A stretch of DNA of 6,782 bases from positions 1 to 6,782 of the forward strand of contig JAHFEM010000104.1 of NCBI GenBank assembly GCA_023248505.1, read 5' to 3'. Position 1 is the first letter of the stretch. Every line of letters begins with the position of its first letter. The position numbers and the translations under genes are program-made. The notes beneath the pieces are model-generated. The model had not been told where the DNA came from and ran no database searches. It saw only the letters and a program-made list of their open reading frames with translations. Shown in pieces: positions 1-6,316 of this stretch. This stretch comes from Nitrospirota bacterium. Lineage in GTDB: Bacteria; Nitrospirota; Nitrospiria; SBBL01; Manganitrophaceae.

Positions 1-10
1 AAAATAGCGC

Positions 11-73
11 TCAGCCATCAGCCGTCAGCTTAAAGATTTAAAGCTGATCGCTGAAAGCTGACCGCTGATGGCT
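11..73. repeat. Inverted repeat with 7-bp periodic arms (TCAGCNN)
   Basis: The arms at 13-30 and 56-73 are complementary at 17 of 18 positions. The left arm is made of 7-bp units: TCAGCCA at 11-17, TCAGCCG at 18-24 and TCAGCTT at 25-31. The right side carries the same unit in reverse: AAGCTGA 41-47, TCGCTGA 48-54, AAGCTGA 55-61, CCGCTGA 62-68. The unit periodicity allows several pairing registers. The right arm is followed by a short T-rich stretch (six T in 73-80), so it could end transcription of a gene to the left, though the T tract is weak. It looks like a dispersed intergenic repeat; copies elsewhere in the genome cannot be checked here. Confidence 0.75.
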
Positions 74-128
74 TCTTTTCATCCTGCGCGGGCCGAAGGT
101 CCACGATAGAGAAAATGGGGAGGGGACG
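74..128 (+). promoter_or_regulatory. Leader of the first baseplate gene with strong Shine-Dalgarno
   Basis: This short leader lies between the inverted repeat and the ATG at 129. A purine-rich run at 117-125 (GGGGAGGGG) is the Shine-Dalgarno sequence, three bases before the start codon. No convincing -35/-10 pair is visible, so the operon promoter may lie upstream of the window. Confidence 0.45.
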
Positions 129-788
129 ATGGGGAACGGCTTTTCCAATCAACCGAAAGTTTTGAAGGGGGCTTTTGTCGACTCCAATCTGCTCGCCTTC
201 CCGCCGCTGATCGTTCCGTTCCAATTTAATCCGGAGACCATCACCCGGCGAAAAGGGGTGAGTGTGACGACCCCCCCCTCCCGGCGAGGAAGAGAGGAAG
301 AAGCGCCGGAGAGTGAGAGCCTCGGAGAGGCGCAGACGGTCCATACCAATCCGGAGACCCTCTCGCTGGATATCCGCCTCGATGCGACCGACGCGCTGGA
401 GAGCGGCGATCCGATCGCGGGGGAGTTCGGCGTTTTGCCGGCCCTCTCCGCGCTCGAGATGATGGTGACCCCGCGGTCGGAGTCGGTTTTCGCGGGCCTC
501 TTGGGGCTGTCGGCCGATTTCGGGTTCGGCGACCGGCAGAGCACGCCGGTGGTGATTTTCGTCTGGGGACGCCAGCGGATCTACGCCGTCCGGATCACCG
601 ATCTGAATATCCAGGAGACCGAGTACAATCCGAACCTCAACCCGATTCGTGTGACGGTCGGGGTCGGCATCCAGGTCATCGGCGGACATAACCCGTTTAA
701 TATTCTGACACAGGCGCAACGGGAGCTGCTGGCGGCGCTCAACTTGGCGAACGCGCCCGATCTGGCGAAGTCGATCATCAATATTTGA
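129..788 (+). CDS. CIS tube-like baseplate adaptor protein (Afp7-type N-terminal domain, no LysM)
   Basis: This 219-residue protein resembles the contractile injection system tube family (Pfam CIS_tube), which covers the N-terminal part of Afp7/Pvc7-type proteins. In those systems it sits between the inner tube and the spike hub in the baseplate. The best mark is FQFNPETITR at residues 31-40, matching the family's FQFNPE signature. A hydrophilic, probably disordered segment follows at about 48-70. The C-terminal part has the expected beta pattern: VVIFVWGRQRIYAVRITDLN at 141-160, then PIRVTVGVGIQV at 172-183. Afp7-type proteins normally continue into a LysM domain; this one ends in a short helix-like tail (193-219), and the LysM is encoded by the next gene. 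The ATG is supported by the purine run at 117-125. No signal peptide or membrane segment is seen. Family assignment is fairly sure; the structural position is inferred from homologous systems. Confidence 0.85.
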   Translation: MGNGFSNQPKVLKGAFVDSNLLAFPPLIVPFQFNPETITRRKGVSVTTPPSRRGREEEAPESESLGEAQTVHTNPETLSLDIRLDATDALESGDPIAGEFGVLPALSALEMMVTPRSESVFAGLLGLSADFGFGDRQSTPVVIFVWGRQRIYAVRITDLNIQETEYNPNLNPIRVTVGVGIQVIGGHNPFNILTQAQRELLAALNLANAPDLAKSIINI

Positions 789-794
789 TAGATT

Positions 795-873
795 GTAGGG
801 GCGCACCTGTGTGTGCGCCCGGTTTTATCATCGGTTCGAAAAAGGCAGGGCGGACACGCCGGTCCGCCCCTAC
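795..873. repeat. Two-hairpin GTAG-bounded palindrome (REPIN/BIME-like)
   Basis: The ends are complementary over 9 bp (GTAGGGGCG at 795-803, CGCCCCTAC at 865-873). Inside are two hairpins: 799-806 with 813-820 (8-bp stem, 6-nt loop) and 848-855 with 862-869 (8-bp stem, 6-nt loop). Both strands therefore start with GTAG followed by a GC-rich hairpin, which is the layout of two REP sequences in inverted orientation. REPs of this kind are known to be mobilised by RAYT (TnpA-REP) transposases that recognise the GTAG. The element fills almost the whole gap between the adaptor gene and the LysM gene and ends at the base just before the LysM Shine-Dalgarno. A second member lies at 2404-2460. Confidence 0.8.
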
Positions 874-880
874 GAGGGGA
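874..880 (+). promoter_or_regulatory. Shine-Dalgarno that fixes the LysM gene start
   Basis: GAGGGGA lies five bases before the ATG at 886 and decides between that start and an in-frame GTG at 811. The GTG would place about 25 residues of repeat-derived sequence (the hairpins at 795-873) at the N terminus, so it is unlikely. The site directly abuts the right arm of the repeat, so folding of the repeat in mRNA could affect access. Confidence 0.7.
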
Positions 881-885
881 ATGAA

Positions 886-1170
886 ATGATCTACAAAGGC
901 TCACGCTATACGCGAACCGAAGTCATCGCCCCCGAGAATGCCGAGGGGAAAACGCCGCGCGTCCTGGAGATCCGGGAGATTCCGGAAACGACCGGCGTGT
1001 TCGAGCACATCGTCAGCGAGGGGGAGCGGCTCGATCATCTGGCGCATCGGTTCTACGGAGACCCCAAGAAATACTGGCTGATCCTCGATACAAATTTGGA
1101 TGAATTGAATCCCTTTCATCTGTTGAAGCCGGGGCGCCGGATTCGGGTTCCGCAAAATCGGATCGTTTGA
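886..1170 (+). CDS. Small LysM-domain baseplate protein (gpX / Afp7 C-terminal-like)
   Basis: This 94-residue protein carries one LysM domain at about residues 41-90, starting HIVSEGERLDHLAHRFYGDP and ending with LLKPGRRIRVPQ. Such small LysM proteins occur in phage tails (P2 gpX, gp53-like) and CIS baseplates, where the fold serves as a protein-protein clamp around the hub instead of binding peptidoglycan. Residues 1-40 form a charged N-terminal extension without a recognisable domain. It follows the tube-domain gene and precedes the hub gene by only 12 nt, so the pair appears to be a split version of the single Afp7/Pvc7 polypeptide. The start at 886 is chosen because GAGGGGA at 874-880 precedes it. 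A longer reading from GTG 811 would translate the repeat element. No signal peptide is present, which fits an intracellular structural role. Confidence 0.85.
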   Translation: MIYKGSRYTRTEVIAPENAEGKTPRVLEIREIPETTGVFEHIVSEGERLDHLAHRFYGDPKKYWLILDTNLDELNPFHLLKPGRRIRVPQNRIV

Positions 1171-1182
1171 TAGGGAGGGGCC

Positions 1183-2391
1183 ATGCCGGAGATCAAAGAG
1201 GTCATCACCCTTTCCATCAACGGGGAGAAGCAGGACGACCTGATTCCCGATTTGATTCGGATCGAGGTCGAAGAGGATGTCGATGCCGCCAGCGTCTTTC
1301 GGGTCGAGCTGGCCCTGACCGCCGAGAGCGACGGCGCCTGGCGCTACGTCGACGAGGAGCGCTTTGCGGTCTGGAACCGGCTCTCGATCGAGGCGGGCTA
1401 TCCCGACAGCGGGTTGGAGACGCTGATCGACGGCTACATTACCCATGTCAACGTCTCCCTCTCCAACGACGCGCAGGAGTCGACGCTGGAGATCTCCGGG
1501 ATGGATGCGAGCGCCCTGATGGACCTTGAAGAGAAACAGCTCGCCTGGACGAACAAGAAGGATAGCGAGATCGCCGAGCAGATCTTCCTCTCCTACGGCT
1601 TAAGCTATGAGATCGAGGACACGGTGGTGCGGCAGCCCGATACGATTGCGACCGTGCTTCAAACCGAAAGCGACATCCGCTTTCTGCGGCGGCTCGCGGC
1701 GCGCAACGGGTTCGAGTGCACCCTCCAAGGGAGCAAAGGCTATTTCCGAAGTCCGACGCTGGAGCTGCCGCCGCAGAAGATCTTGGCGATCCAGTTCGGC
1801 GGGGAGACGAATCTGACCGGCCTCCGGTTTCGTGCCGACGGCACTTCGGCCACCGATCTTACGATCCGGCGGATCGATCCCTTCGAGAAGCAGGAGGCGA
1901 GGGAGACGATGACGGAGAGCCCCCGGCGGAAACTCGGCGAAAAAGGATTGGCCGATCTTCAGTCGAGCGCGCGAAGCGGGCGGCTGCTCCTGAAAAATCA
2001 GATCGCCGCTTCCTCCCAGGAGATGCGGGGCCGGCTGCGCGAAGCGTATCGCGGGGGGGACCGTTTCACCCATGCCGAAGGGGAGATCGACGCGCGCATC
2101 TACGGCGCGGTGTTGCGATCGAAGAAGCTGGTGACGATCAAAGGGGCCGGCGCGCAGTGGAGCGGGCTCTACTACGTGACCCGCGTCCGCCACCTCTTCA
2201 CCCTCGACGGCTACACGCAGAGCTTCGAGGGGGCCCGCAACGGGGTGGGACTGACCGGCGACGAGGTCTTCGGCGCCGCGGCGCTGCCGATCGCGATCTC
2301 GCTTCCCGGCCTGGGCGCCGGCGCGGGCGTCGCATCGGGCAACCGCGTTCTCCCGGCGCAACAGGAAGGATCGACGATCCAGGGCGTCTGA
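1183..2391 (+). CDS. Phage late control D / gp27-like spike hub protein (Afp8 N-terminal-like)
   Basis: This 402-residue protein resembles the phage late control gene D family (P2 gpD, T4 gp27, VgrG N-terminal domain), which forms the trimeric hub joining the inner tube to the spike. The first 110 residues match the first hub beta domain. The family's typical helix-turn motif appears as SDIRFLRRLAARNGFECTL at 163-181, and the C-terminal hub strand pattern as GLYYVTRVRHLFTLDGYTQS at 328-347, followed by ARNGVG. The protein ends in a Gly/Ala-rich, probably disordered tail (about 364-402). It stops without the OB-fold and beta-helix that follow in VgrG or Afp8, so a separate spike protein must complete it. 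The ATG is preceded by GGGAGGGG at 1173-1180, 12 nt after the LysM stop, which implies co-translation with that gene. Confidence 0.88.
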   Translation: MPEIKEVITLSINGEKQDDLIPDLIRIEVEEDVDAASVFRVELALTAESDGAWRYVDEERFAVWNRLSIEAGYPDSGLETLIDGYITHVNVSLSNDAQESTLEISGMDASALMDLEEKQLAWTNKKDSEIAEQIFLSYGLSYEIEDTVVRQPDTIATVLQTESDIRFLRRLAARNGFECTLQGSKGYFRSPTLELPPQKILAIQFGGETNLTGLRFRADGTSATDLTIRRIDPFEKQEARETMTESPRRKLGEKGLADLQSSARSGRLLLKNQIAASSQEMRGRLREAYRGGDRFTHAEGEIDARIYGAVLRSKKLVTIKGAGAQWSGLYYVTRVRHLFTLDGYTQSFEGARNGVGLTGDEVFGAAALPIAISLPGLGAGAGVASGNRVLPAQQEGSTIQGV

Positions 2392-2403
2392 TTGATGTCA
2401 CTT

Positions 2404-2460
2404 GTAGGGGCGACCCGGTGGGTCGCCCGCCTGAAGGGCGAGGCACCGCCTCGCCCCTAC
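2404..2460. repeat. Two-hairpin GTAG-bounded palindrome (REPIN/BIME-like), second copy
   Basis: It has the same outer 9-bp ends as the element at 795-873: GTAGGGGCG at 2404-2412 and CGCCCCTAC at 2452-2460. Hairpin one pairs 2408-2416 with 2420-2428 (9-bp stem, 3-nt loop). Hairpin two pairs 2436-2444 with 2448-2456 (9-bp stem, 3-nt loop). The stems differ in sequence from the other copy but keep pairing. The middle spacer is 7 nt, against 27 nt in the other copy. It sits 12 nt after the hub stop codon and before an AT-rich leader. Neither hairpin is followed by a T tract, so it is not an intrinsic terminator of the usual kind. Confidence 0.8.
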
Positions 2461-2503
2461 GATCGGCGTAAAGAACAAAATTAATTTCTGTTTAGGAGTC
2501 ACC
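2461..2503 (+). promoter_or_regulatory. AT-rich leader and Shine-Dalgarno of the gpJ-like gene
   Basis: This 43-nt leader is clearly more AT-rich than the surrounding genes, especially 2470-2494. AGGAG at 2494-2498 lies five bases before the ATG at 2504 and is a good ribosome binding site. An internal promoter is possible given the base composition, but no clear -35/-10 pair was found. Confidence 0.45.
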
Positions 2504-4312
2504 ATGTCAGGACCCCAGCCTCCCAAGATCACCACGCTGAATCGTCGGCCGGTGATCGATTATGTGACCAAGGACTATGAAGGGTTCCGGCAGGGGATGC
2601 TCAATCAGATCCCGCTGCTGCTGCCGAACTGGACCGACCGGAGCGAGAGCGACTTTGGGGTGGTGATGGTCGAGCTCTTCGCCTACGTCGCCGACATTCT
2701 CAGCTATTATCAAGATCGCGTGGCGAATGAGGCGTATCTTCCCTCGGCGACGCAGCGGCGCTCGGTCGTCGAACTGCTTCGTTTAATCGACTACCGGATC
2801 GATCCGGGGCTGGCGGCGTCGGTCTGGCTCCACCTTGAAGCCTCGGCGGATGTGACCGTCGGCGGGACGTCGCTTCCGTATCGTCTCAAGACGGCGGGGG
2901 TGCCGGGGGAGCCGGATCAGAACTTCGAGATCACACAGGAATTTTCGCTGAAGCAGTTGAACAGCGGCATCGATCTGACCGCCTCCGCGGTCGGCCTCAC
3001 GGCGCTGGCGGCGCAGACGCAGTCGATCGAGCTGAAACGCGCCGATCATGCCCTCGACGAGGGGAGGATGATCTACTTCGAGGAGAAGCGCCCGCAGCCG
3101 GACGGTTCGTTCAAGATCCGCCGGTCGCCGATCCTCCAGATCATCAAGATCGAGCCGGCGGCGGTCGATGTCGATCGGATCACCTGGCTGCCGCCGCTGC
3201 CGGAGCCGCTCGATCCGACCCAGACGACCCTTAAAGGGAACAACATCCTCGCCTCCCACGGGGAGTCGGTTTTCGATGAGCCGCTCTTCATCGGCGACGG
3301 CACCCCCGGCCAGCGGTTGACCCTCTCCCGCAAGCCGGTCACCTACCTGATCAAGATGGGACCGTCCACCCGCCGGCGCTCGCGGCCGGAGTTGGAAGTC
3401 CGGGTCGACGGCGTTCTCTGGGACGAGGTCGAGAATTTCTTTCAAAGCAAGTCGGCCGATCTTCACTATGCCACCGCGATTGACGAGAGCGACACGCTGA
3501 CGATCACCTTCGGGACCGGCCAGCGGGGGAGCGTCGTCCCCGCCGGGGCGCAGGTCAAGGCGGTTTACCGGATCGGGCTGGGAAGCCAGGGGAACGTCGG
3601 GGCCGACACCCTGACGGTGGCCCTCTCCGCCATCCCCCAGATCACGAAGATCTCCAATCCGTTCAACGCCGAAGGGGGGGCCGACCGGGAGACGACCGAG
3701 GAGGCGAAAATCTCCGGCCCCGGATCGATCATCGCGCAGGAGCGGGCGGTTACGCTTCAAGATTATGATCTCCTCGCCAAAGCTTTTCCCGGCGTCGGGA
3801 AAGCAAAGGCGCGGGTGGGGCTTCGGGGCGGCTACAAGGTGGTGCAGGTCTACATCGCGCCGGAGAATCCGACGGTGATCCCGCCGCCGTTCGCCAGCGG
3901 GGCGCTGAAAGAGGCGCTCAAGGCGCATCTCGAAGCGCGCCAGCCGGTCAACCGGATGGCGGGGGTCGATGTCCTCGATCCGATTTACGTCCCGGTCGAT
4001 ATCTCGGTTGATGTCTATCTTAAAGCCGACGCCGGCCAAGAGGCGGTCCGCAAAAATGTTTTAAACGTGCTGCACGATCTCCTCAGCTTCGCCCGGCTGG
4101 ATTTCGGCCAGCCGATCCGGGTCGGGGAGGTCTTCTCGGCCCTCTATCCTGTGGAGGGGGTTGCTTATGTGCTGCTCAAACGATTGGCCCGCAGCGGTCT
4201 TCCTCCGGCGACACACCATGAGGAATGCGACTTCGCCGATGTTCCGATCGGCGAGAACGAGCTGGCGTATGAGGGGCTCCTCACCCTCAATCTCTTCGGG
4301 GGGATTCGATGA
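2504..4312 (+). CDS. Putative baseplate assembly protein, gpJ/gp6-like wedge (Afp11-like)
   Basis: This 602-residue protein matches the putative baseplate assembly protein family of CIS loci (TIGR02243 type, containing a Baseplate_J domain). Homologues (P2 gpJ, T4 gp6, Afp11) form the wedge ring that surrounds the hub and opens during sheath contraction. The N-terminal family signature is clear: YVTKDYEGF at 20-28, DFGVVMVELFAYVADILSYY at 50-69 and QDRVANEAYLPSATQRRSV at 70-88. The Baseplate_J hallmark is at 386-421: NPFNAEGGADRETTEEAK, then AQERAVTLQDY. The C-terminal part (about 475-600) has the usual helix and strand pattern, including DFGQPIRVGEVFSALYPVEG. Length is typical or slightly short for the family, where a variable insert lies between the two parts. 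AGGAG at 2494-2498 supports the start. The stop overlaps the next start as ATGA (4309-4312), indicating translational coupling and a fixed stoichiometry with its gpI-like partner. Confidence 0.93.
   Translation: MSGPQPPKITTLNRRPVIDYVTKDYEGFRQGMLNQIPLLLPNWTDRSESDFGVVMVELFAYVADILSYYQDRVANEAYLPSATQRRSVVELLRLIDYRIDPGLAASVWLHLEASADVTVGGTSLPYRLKTAGVPGEPDQNFEITQEFSLKQLNSGIDLTASAVGLTALAAQTQSIELKRADHALDEGRMIYFEEKRPQPDGSFKIRRSPILQIIKIEPAAVDVDRITWLPPLPEPLDPTQTTLKGNNILASHGESVFDEPLFIGDGTPGQRLTLSRKPVTYLIKMGPSTRRRSRPELEVRVDGVLWDEVENFFQSKSADLHYATAIDESDTLTITFGTGQRGSVVPAGAQVKAVYRIGLGSQGNVGADTLTVALSAIPQITKISNPFNAEGGADRETTEEAKISGPGSIIAQERAVTLQDYDLLAKAFPGVGKAKARVGLRGGYKVVQVYIAPENPTVIPPPFASGALKEALKAHLEARQPVNRMAGVDVLDPIYVPVDISVDVYLKADAGQEAVRKNVLNVLHDLLSFARLDFGQPIRVGEVFSALYPVEGVAYVLLKRLARSGLPPATHHEECDFADVPIGENELAYEGLLTLNLFGGIR
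4298..4304 (+). promoter_or_regulatory. Shine-Dalgarno inside the gpJ-like gene for the overlapping gpI-like gene
   Basis: GGGGGGA within the last codons of the gpJ-like gene precedes the ATG at 4309, which overlaps the gpJ stop as ATGA. This arrangement supports translational coupling, with re-initiation by ribosomes finishing the upstream gene. Confidence 0.6.
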
Positions 4313-6228
4313 ACGGACCGGTGGTTGAGCCGAGCCTCGATTTCCCGGCGCTTCTCTTCAAGCTTCTCCCCGGAATCTACCGCGACAAAGATGCGCAGGG
4401 GGAGCTGCAGCGCTTCCTGCAGATCGCGTCGCTGCCGCTCGAAGAGCTGGAGGTGAGCATCGCCCAGCTTTACGAGGATCTCTTCCTCGGCAATGCCCGT
4501 GCGCCTTTCATCCCCCTCATCGGCGCGCTGATCGGGGTGGAGATCGATCCGACCCTTCCGGAGCGGACGCAGCGGACCGAGGTCGAGGAGGCGTTCGCCT
4601 TCTATCGATCGAAAGGGCTGCACGACCCGATCGGCCAGTATGCGGAGCGGGTGACCGCCTGGAGAGCCGCCCTGATCGATTTCTCGCAAAAGGTCTCTCA
4701 AGTCCCTTTTGTTTCCGATCTCAATCCGGTCGTCCCCTATCGGAATCAGCCGGTCGGCGAGGACCCGCCGGCGAGCGGGAATTTCTTCTTCCGGGCCGAT
4801 GGGGCGCTTCAACCCTTGTTTGACCGGCAGACCGGACGGCCGATCCGCCGGGAGGGGCTCTTTGGGCATGAGACGGAGTATGCCGGGATCGAGGGGCGCT
4901 TTGCGATCCGGGATCGGGGGGTCGATCTCTTTTTGCCAGATCCCGCGCCGGCGTATGCGGCGATCGCCGCCGACCTGACCGATTTCGCCAATCCGAAAAT
5001 GCCCAATGGCATCGCCCTGACGATTCTGCCGAATCAGGTGGCGATCGATCCGGAGCTGGGCCGGTTCAAAATCGTCTCGCCGATCCCGCTGGCCGGAAAT
5101 CTGAGGGTCGAATTCCAAGTCTTGGTTCCGGCGTCGGTGGCGGTCCAGACGTTCGACCTCCGCGATCCGATGCAGATCACACGGCTGAACCGGAGCGACG
5201 ACGCGGCTCCCCATACCATCGATATCCGCCGACCGAGAAGGCCGACCGACCGGATCGGGCGGTATCATTTCGACAACCTCGGTTTCTTCTTCACGCTGGG
5301 CCGGCAGATGAGCAATCAGCGGCCGAACATTTTGCCGCCGGGATCGCAGAGCGGCAACTTCAGCTTCGACGGGCGGCTCCTCGGCGTCGGCGACACGACC
5401 GGCGTTTCCGTTCAACTCCAGGATGGGATCGACGGCTCGCCCCTCACGCGACAAAAGCTGGAGGCGGCGGTCGAAGAATTCTGCGGGACGACCCGCGGGT
5501 TCACGCTCCGGGTGAACGGGATCGACCTCTCCAGCCCCGACTTTCAACCGGCGGCGACGCTGCGCGCCGCCGACCTCTCCGACTTCGCCAACCCGAAAAC
5601 GCCGGCAGGCGGCGTGCTCGCACTGGGCGCTCACGATGTCGCGGTCGATCCGGAACGAGGGCGATTCAAGCTCGACCTCACGGGGCTGGGGATCGCCGCC
5701 GAGCAGATCCGGGTCGATTATCTTCTCGCCCCGGTTCAGAATCATCAGGGAACTCAGCCTGCGGCCCTCTCGGAGACGGTCCACGACATTTTCGGGTTCG
5801 ACCCCCAGGGGAAGAGGATCGTCCTGCGAGACGGCGAGGATGGGATGCCGATCTCGGTGAAGCGGCGGTTCGGGGCGGCGCTCTCCGATTTTCATGGGAA
5901 GCGCCGGGGATGGACCGTTTATCGAAACGGCGTCGATGTGAGCGGGGTCTTGCTGCAGGCAGAGGAAAAAGACCTGGAAGATCCGATCACGCCGGTGACG
6001 CCGGGACGGCTGGCGGTCGATGCCGACCGGGGACGGTTTAAATTTCCGGTTGGATTCCTATCGCCGGCCGATCTGATCGCCGTCGACTACAGCGACGAGG
6101 ACACCGCGGGGGAAGCGCAACTGCTCGCCAGCTTCTCGCAGCGCTCGCCGAAGCTGCTGCCGGCGGGAGTGGTCCCGGTCCCGATCGACACCCGCGTCCC
6201 GCATGTGGACCCGAGCGTACTTGAATGA
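4309..6228 (+). CDS. Phage tail protein, gpI/gp7-like wedge with repeated C-terminal modules (Afp12-like)
   Basis: The N-terminal 130 residues match the P2 gpI-like tail protein family of CIS loci (Tail_P2_I / TIGR02242 type). Marks are LLFKLLPGIYRDKD at 15-28, FIPLIGALIGVEIDPTLPER at 67-86 and FYRSKGLHDPIGQYAERVTAW at 98-118. This part should pair with the gpJ-like protein in the baseplate wedge. The rest (165-639) is unusual: it contains three related modules at about 165-272, 365-473 and 504-596. Each runs DGxxGxP, then (R)GxxxxxxGxDL, then ADLxDF, then VAVDPExGRFK, then a strand like IRVDY. YHFDNLGFFFTLGRQMSNQRPNILP between modules resembles the conserved C-terminal tail signature of the family, and a weak copy (FSQRSPKLLPAG) closes the protein. 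The modules probably form outward-facing beta domains, perhaps attaching fibres; this is inference. Translation is coupled to the upstream gene by an ATGA overlap. Confidence 0.87.
   Translation: MNGPVVEPSLDFPALLFKLLPGIYRDKDAQGELQRFLQIASLPLEELEVSIAQLYEDLFLGNARAPFIPLIGALIGVEIDPTLPERTQRTEVEEAFAFYRSKGLHDPIGQYAERVTAWRAALIDFSQKVSQVPFVSDLNPVVPYRNQPVGEDPPASGNFFFRADGALQPLFDRQTGRPIRREGLFGHETEYAGIEGRFAIRDRGVDLFLPDPAPAYAAIAADLTDFANPKMPNGIALTILPNQVAIDPELGRFKIVSPIPLAGNLRVEFQVLVPASVAVQTFDLRDPMQITRLNRSDDAAPHTIDIRRPRRPTDRIGRYHFDNLGFFFTLGRQMSNQRPNILPPGSQSGNFSFDGRLLGVGDTTGVSVQLQDGIDGSPLTRQKLEAAVEEFCGTTRGFTLRVNGIDLSSPDFQPAATLRAADLSDFANPKTPAGGVLALGAHDVAVDPERGRFKLDLTGLGIAAEQIRVDYLLAPVQNHQGTQPAALSETVHDIFGFDPQGKRIVLRDGEDGMPISVKRRFGAALSDFHGKRRGWTVYRNGVDVSGVLLQAEEKDLEDPITPVTPGRLAVDADRGRFKFPVGFLSPADLIAVDYSDEDTAGEAQLLASFSQRSPKLLPAGVVPVPIDTRVPHVDPSVLE
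4801..6096 (+). repeat. Three diverged internal repeats inside the gpI-like gene
   Basis: Encoded modules lie at about 4801-5124, 5401-5727 and 5818-6096. The core ADLTDFANPK (residues 221-230) and ADLSDFANPK (421-430) are exactly 200 residues apart. The DNA at 4966-5003 and 5566-5603 matches at 33 of 38 bases. The third copy (KDLEDPITPVTP from residue 554) is more diverged and shorter. VAIDPELGRFK, VAVDPERGRFK and LAVDADRGRFK mark the same strand-turn in each copy. Confidence 0.8.
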
Positions 6229-6229
6229 A

Positions 6230-6316
6230 ATTGCGGAATGCGGATTGCGGATTTCGGATTGAAGGAAAAAAGAGTCATTCTTTTTATTCCGCATTCCGCA
6301 ATCCGAAATCCGCAAT
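6230..6316. repeat. Long inverted repeat with 7-bp periodic arms (ATTGCGG)
   Basis: The left arm is a run of 7-bp units: ATTGCGG 6230-6236, AATGCGG 6237-6243, ATTGCGG 6244-6250, ATTTCGG 6251-6257. The right arm at 6289-6316 is the same series on the other strand. Full-register pairing (6230-6257 with 6289-6316) matches at 24 of 28 positions. A shifted register pairs 6244-6260 with 6300-6316 perfectly over 17 bp, and another pairs 6230-6243 with 6289-6302 over 14 bp. The loop (6261-6288) is A/T-rich. It begins two bases after the gpI-like stop and ends seven bases before the next Shine-Dalgarno. Like the element at 11-73 it combines inverted arms with 7-bp periodicity, but the unit differs. 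Confidence 0.8.

Noticed and set aside
13..73. CRISPR array or tandem repeat array
   Set aside because: There are no regular spacers. The repeated units are 7 bp and arranged as an inverted pair.
811..885. In-frame N-terminal extension of the LysM protein from GTG 811
   Set aside because: The extension is encoded by the palindromic repeat and has no Shine-Dalgarno. GAGGGGA at 874-880 supports ATG 886.
886..1170. Cell-wall-binding lysin
   Set aside because: The LysM protein has no signal peptide and no catalytic domain, and it sits between baseplate genes, so a structural role is more likely.
2404..2460. Intrinsic terminator
   Set aside because: The hairpins are GC-rich, but no T tract follows them and the next gene belongs to the same functional set.
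1716..2471. Overlapping plus-strand frame across the hub gene
   Set aside because: It is Arg/Gly-rich, shifted relative to the clear gpD-like frame and runs on into the repeat at 2404-2460. It is a shadow frame.
4960..4967. Cyanobacterial HIP1 octamer GCGATCGC
   Set aside because: I noticed this octamer while checking the many CGATC strings. Those strings follow from codon choice for Ile, Asp and Arg, and an occasional octamer is expected from them, so it does not indicate a cyanobacterium.
4165..5895. Long open frame on the minus strand (576 codons), and another at 2783-4039
   Set aside because: Both lie antisense to well-recognised baseplate genes. Their Arg/Asp/Pro-rich composition is what the complement of GC-rich coding DNA gives, and they show no recognisable domain.
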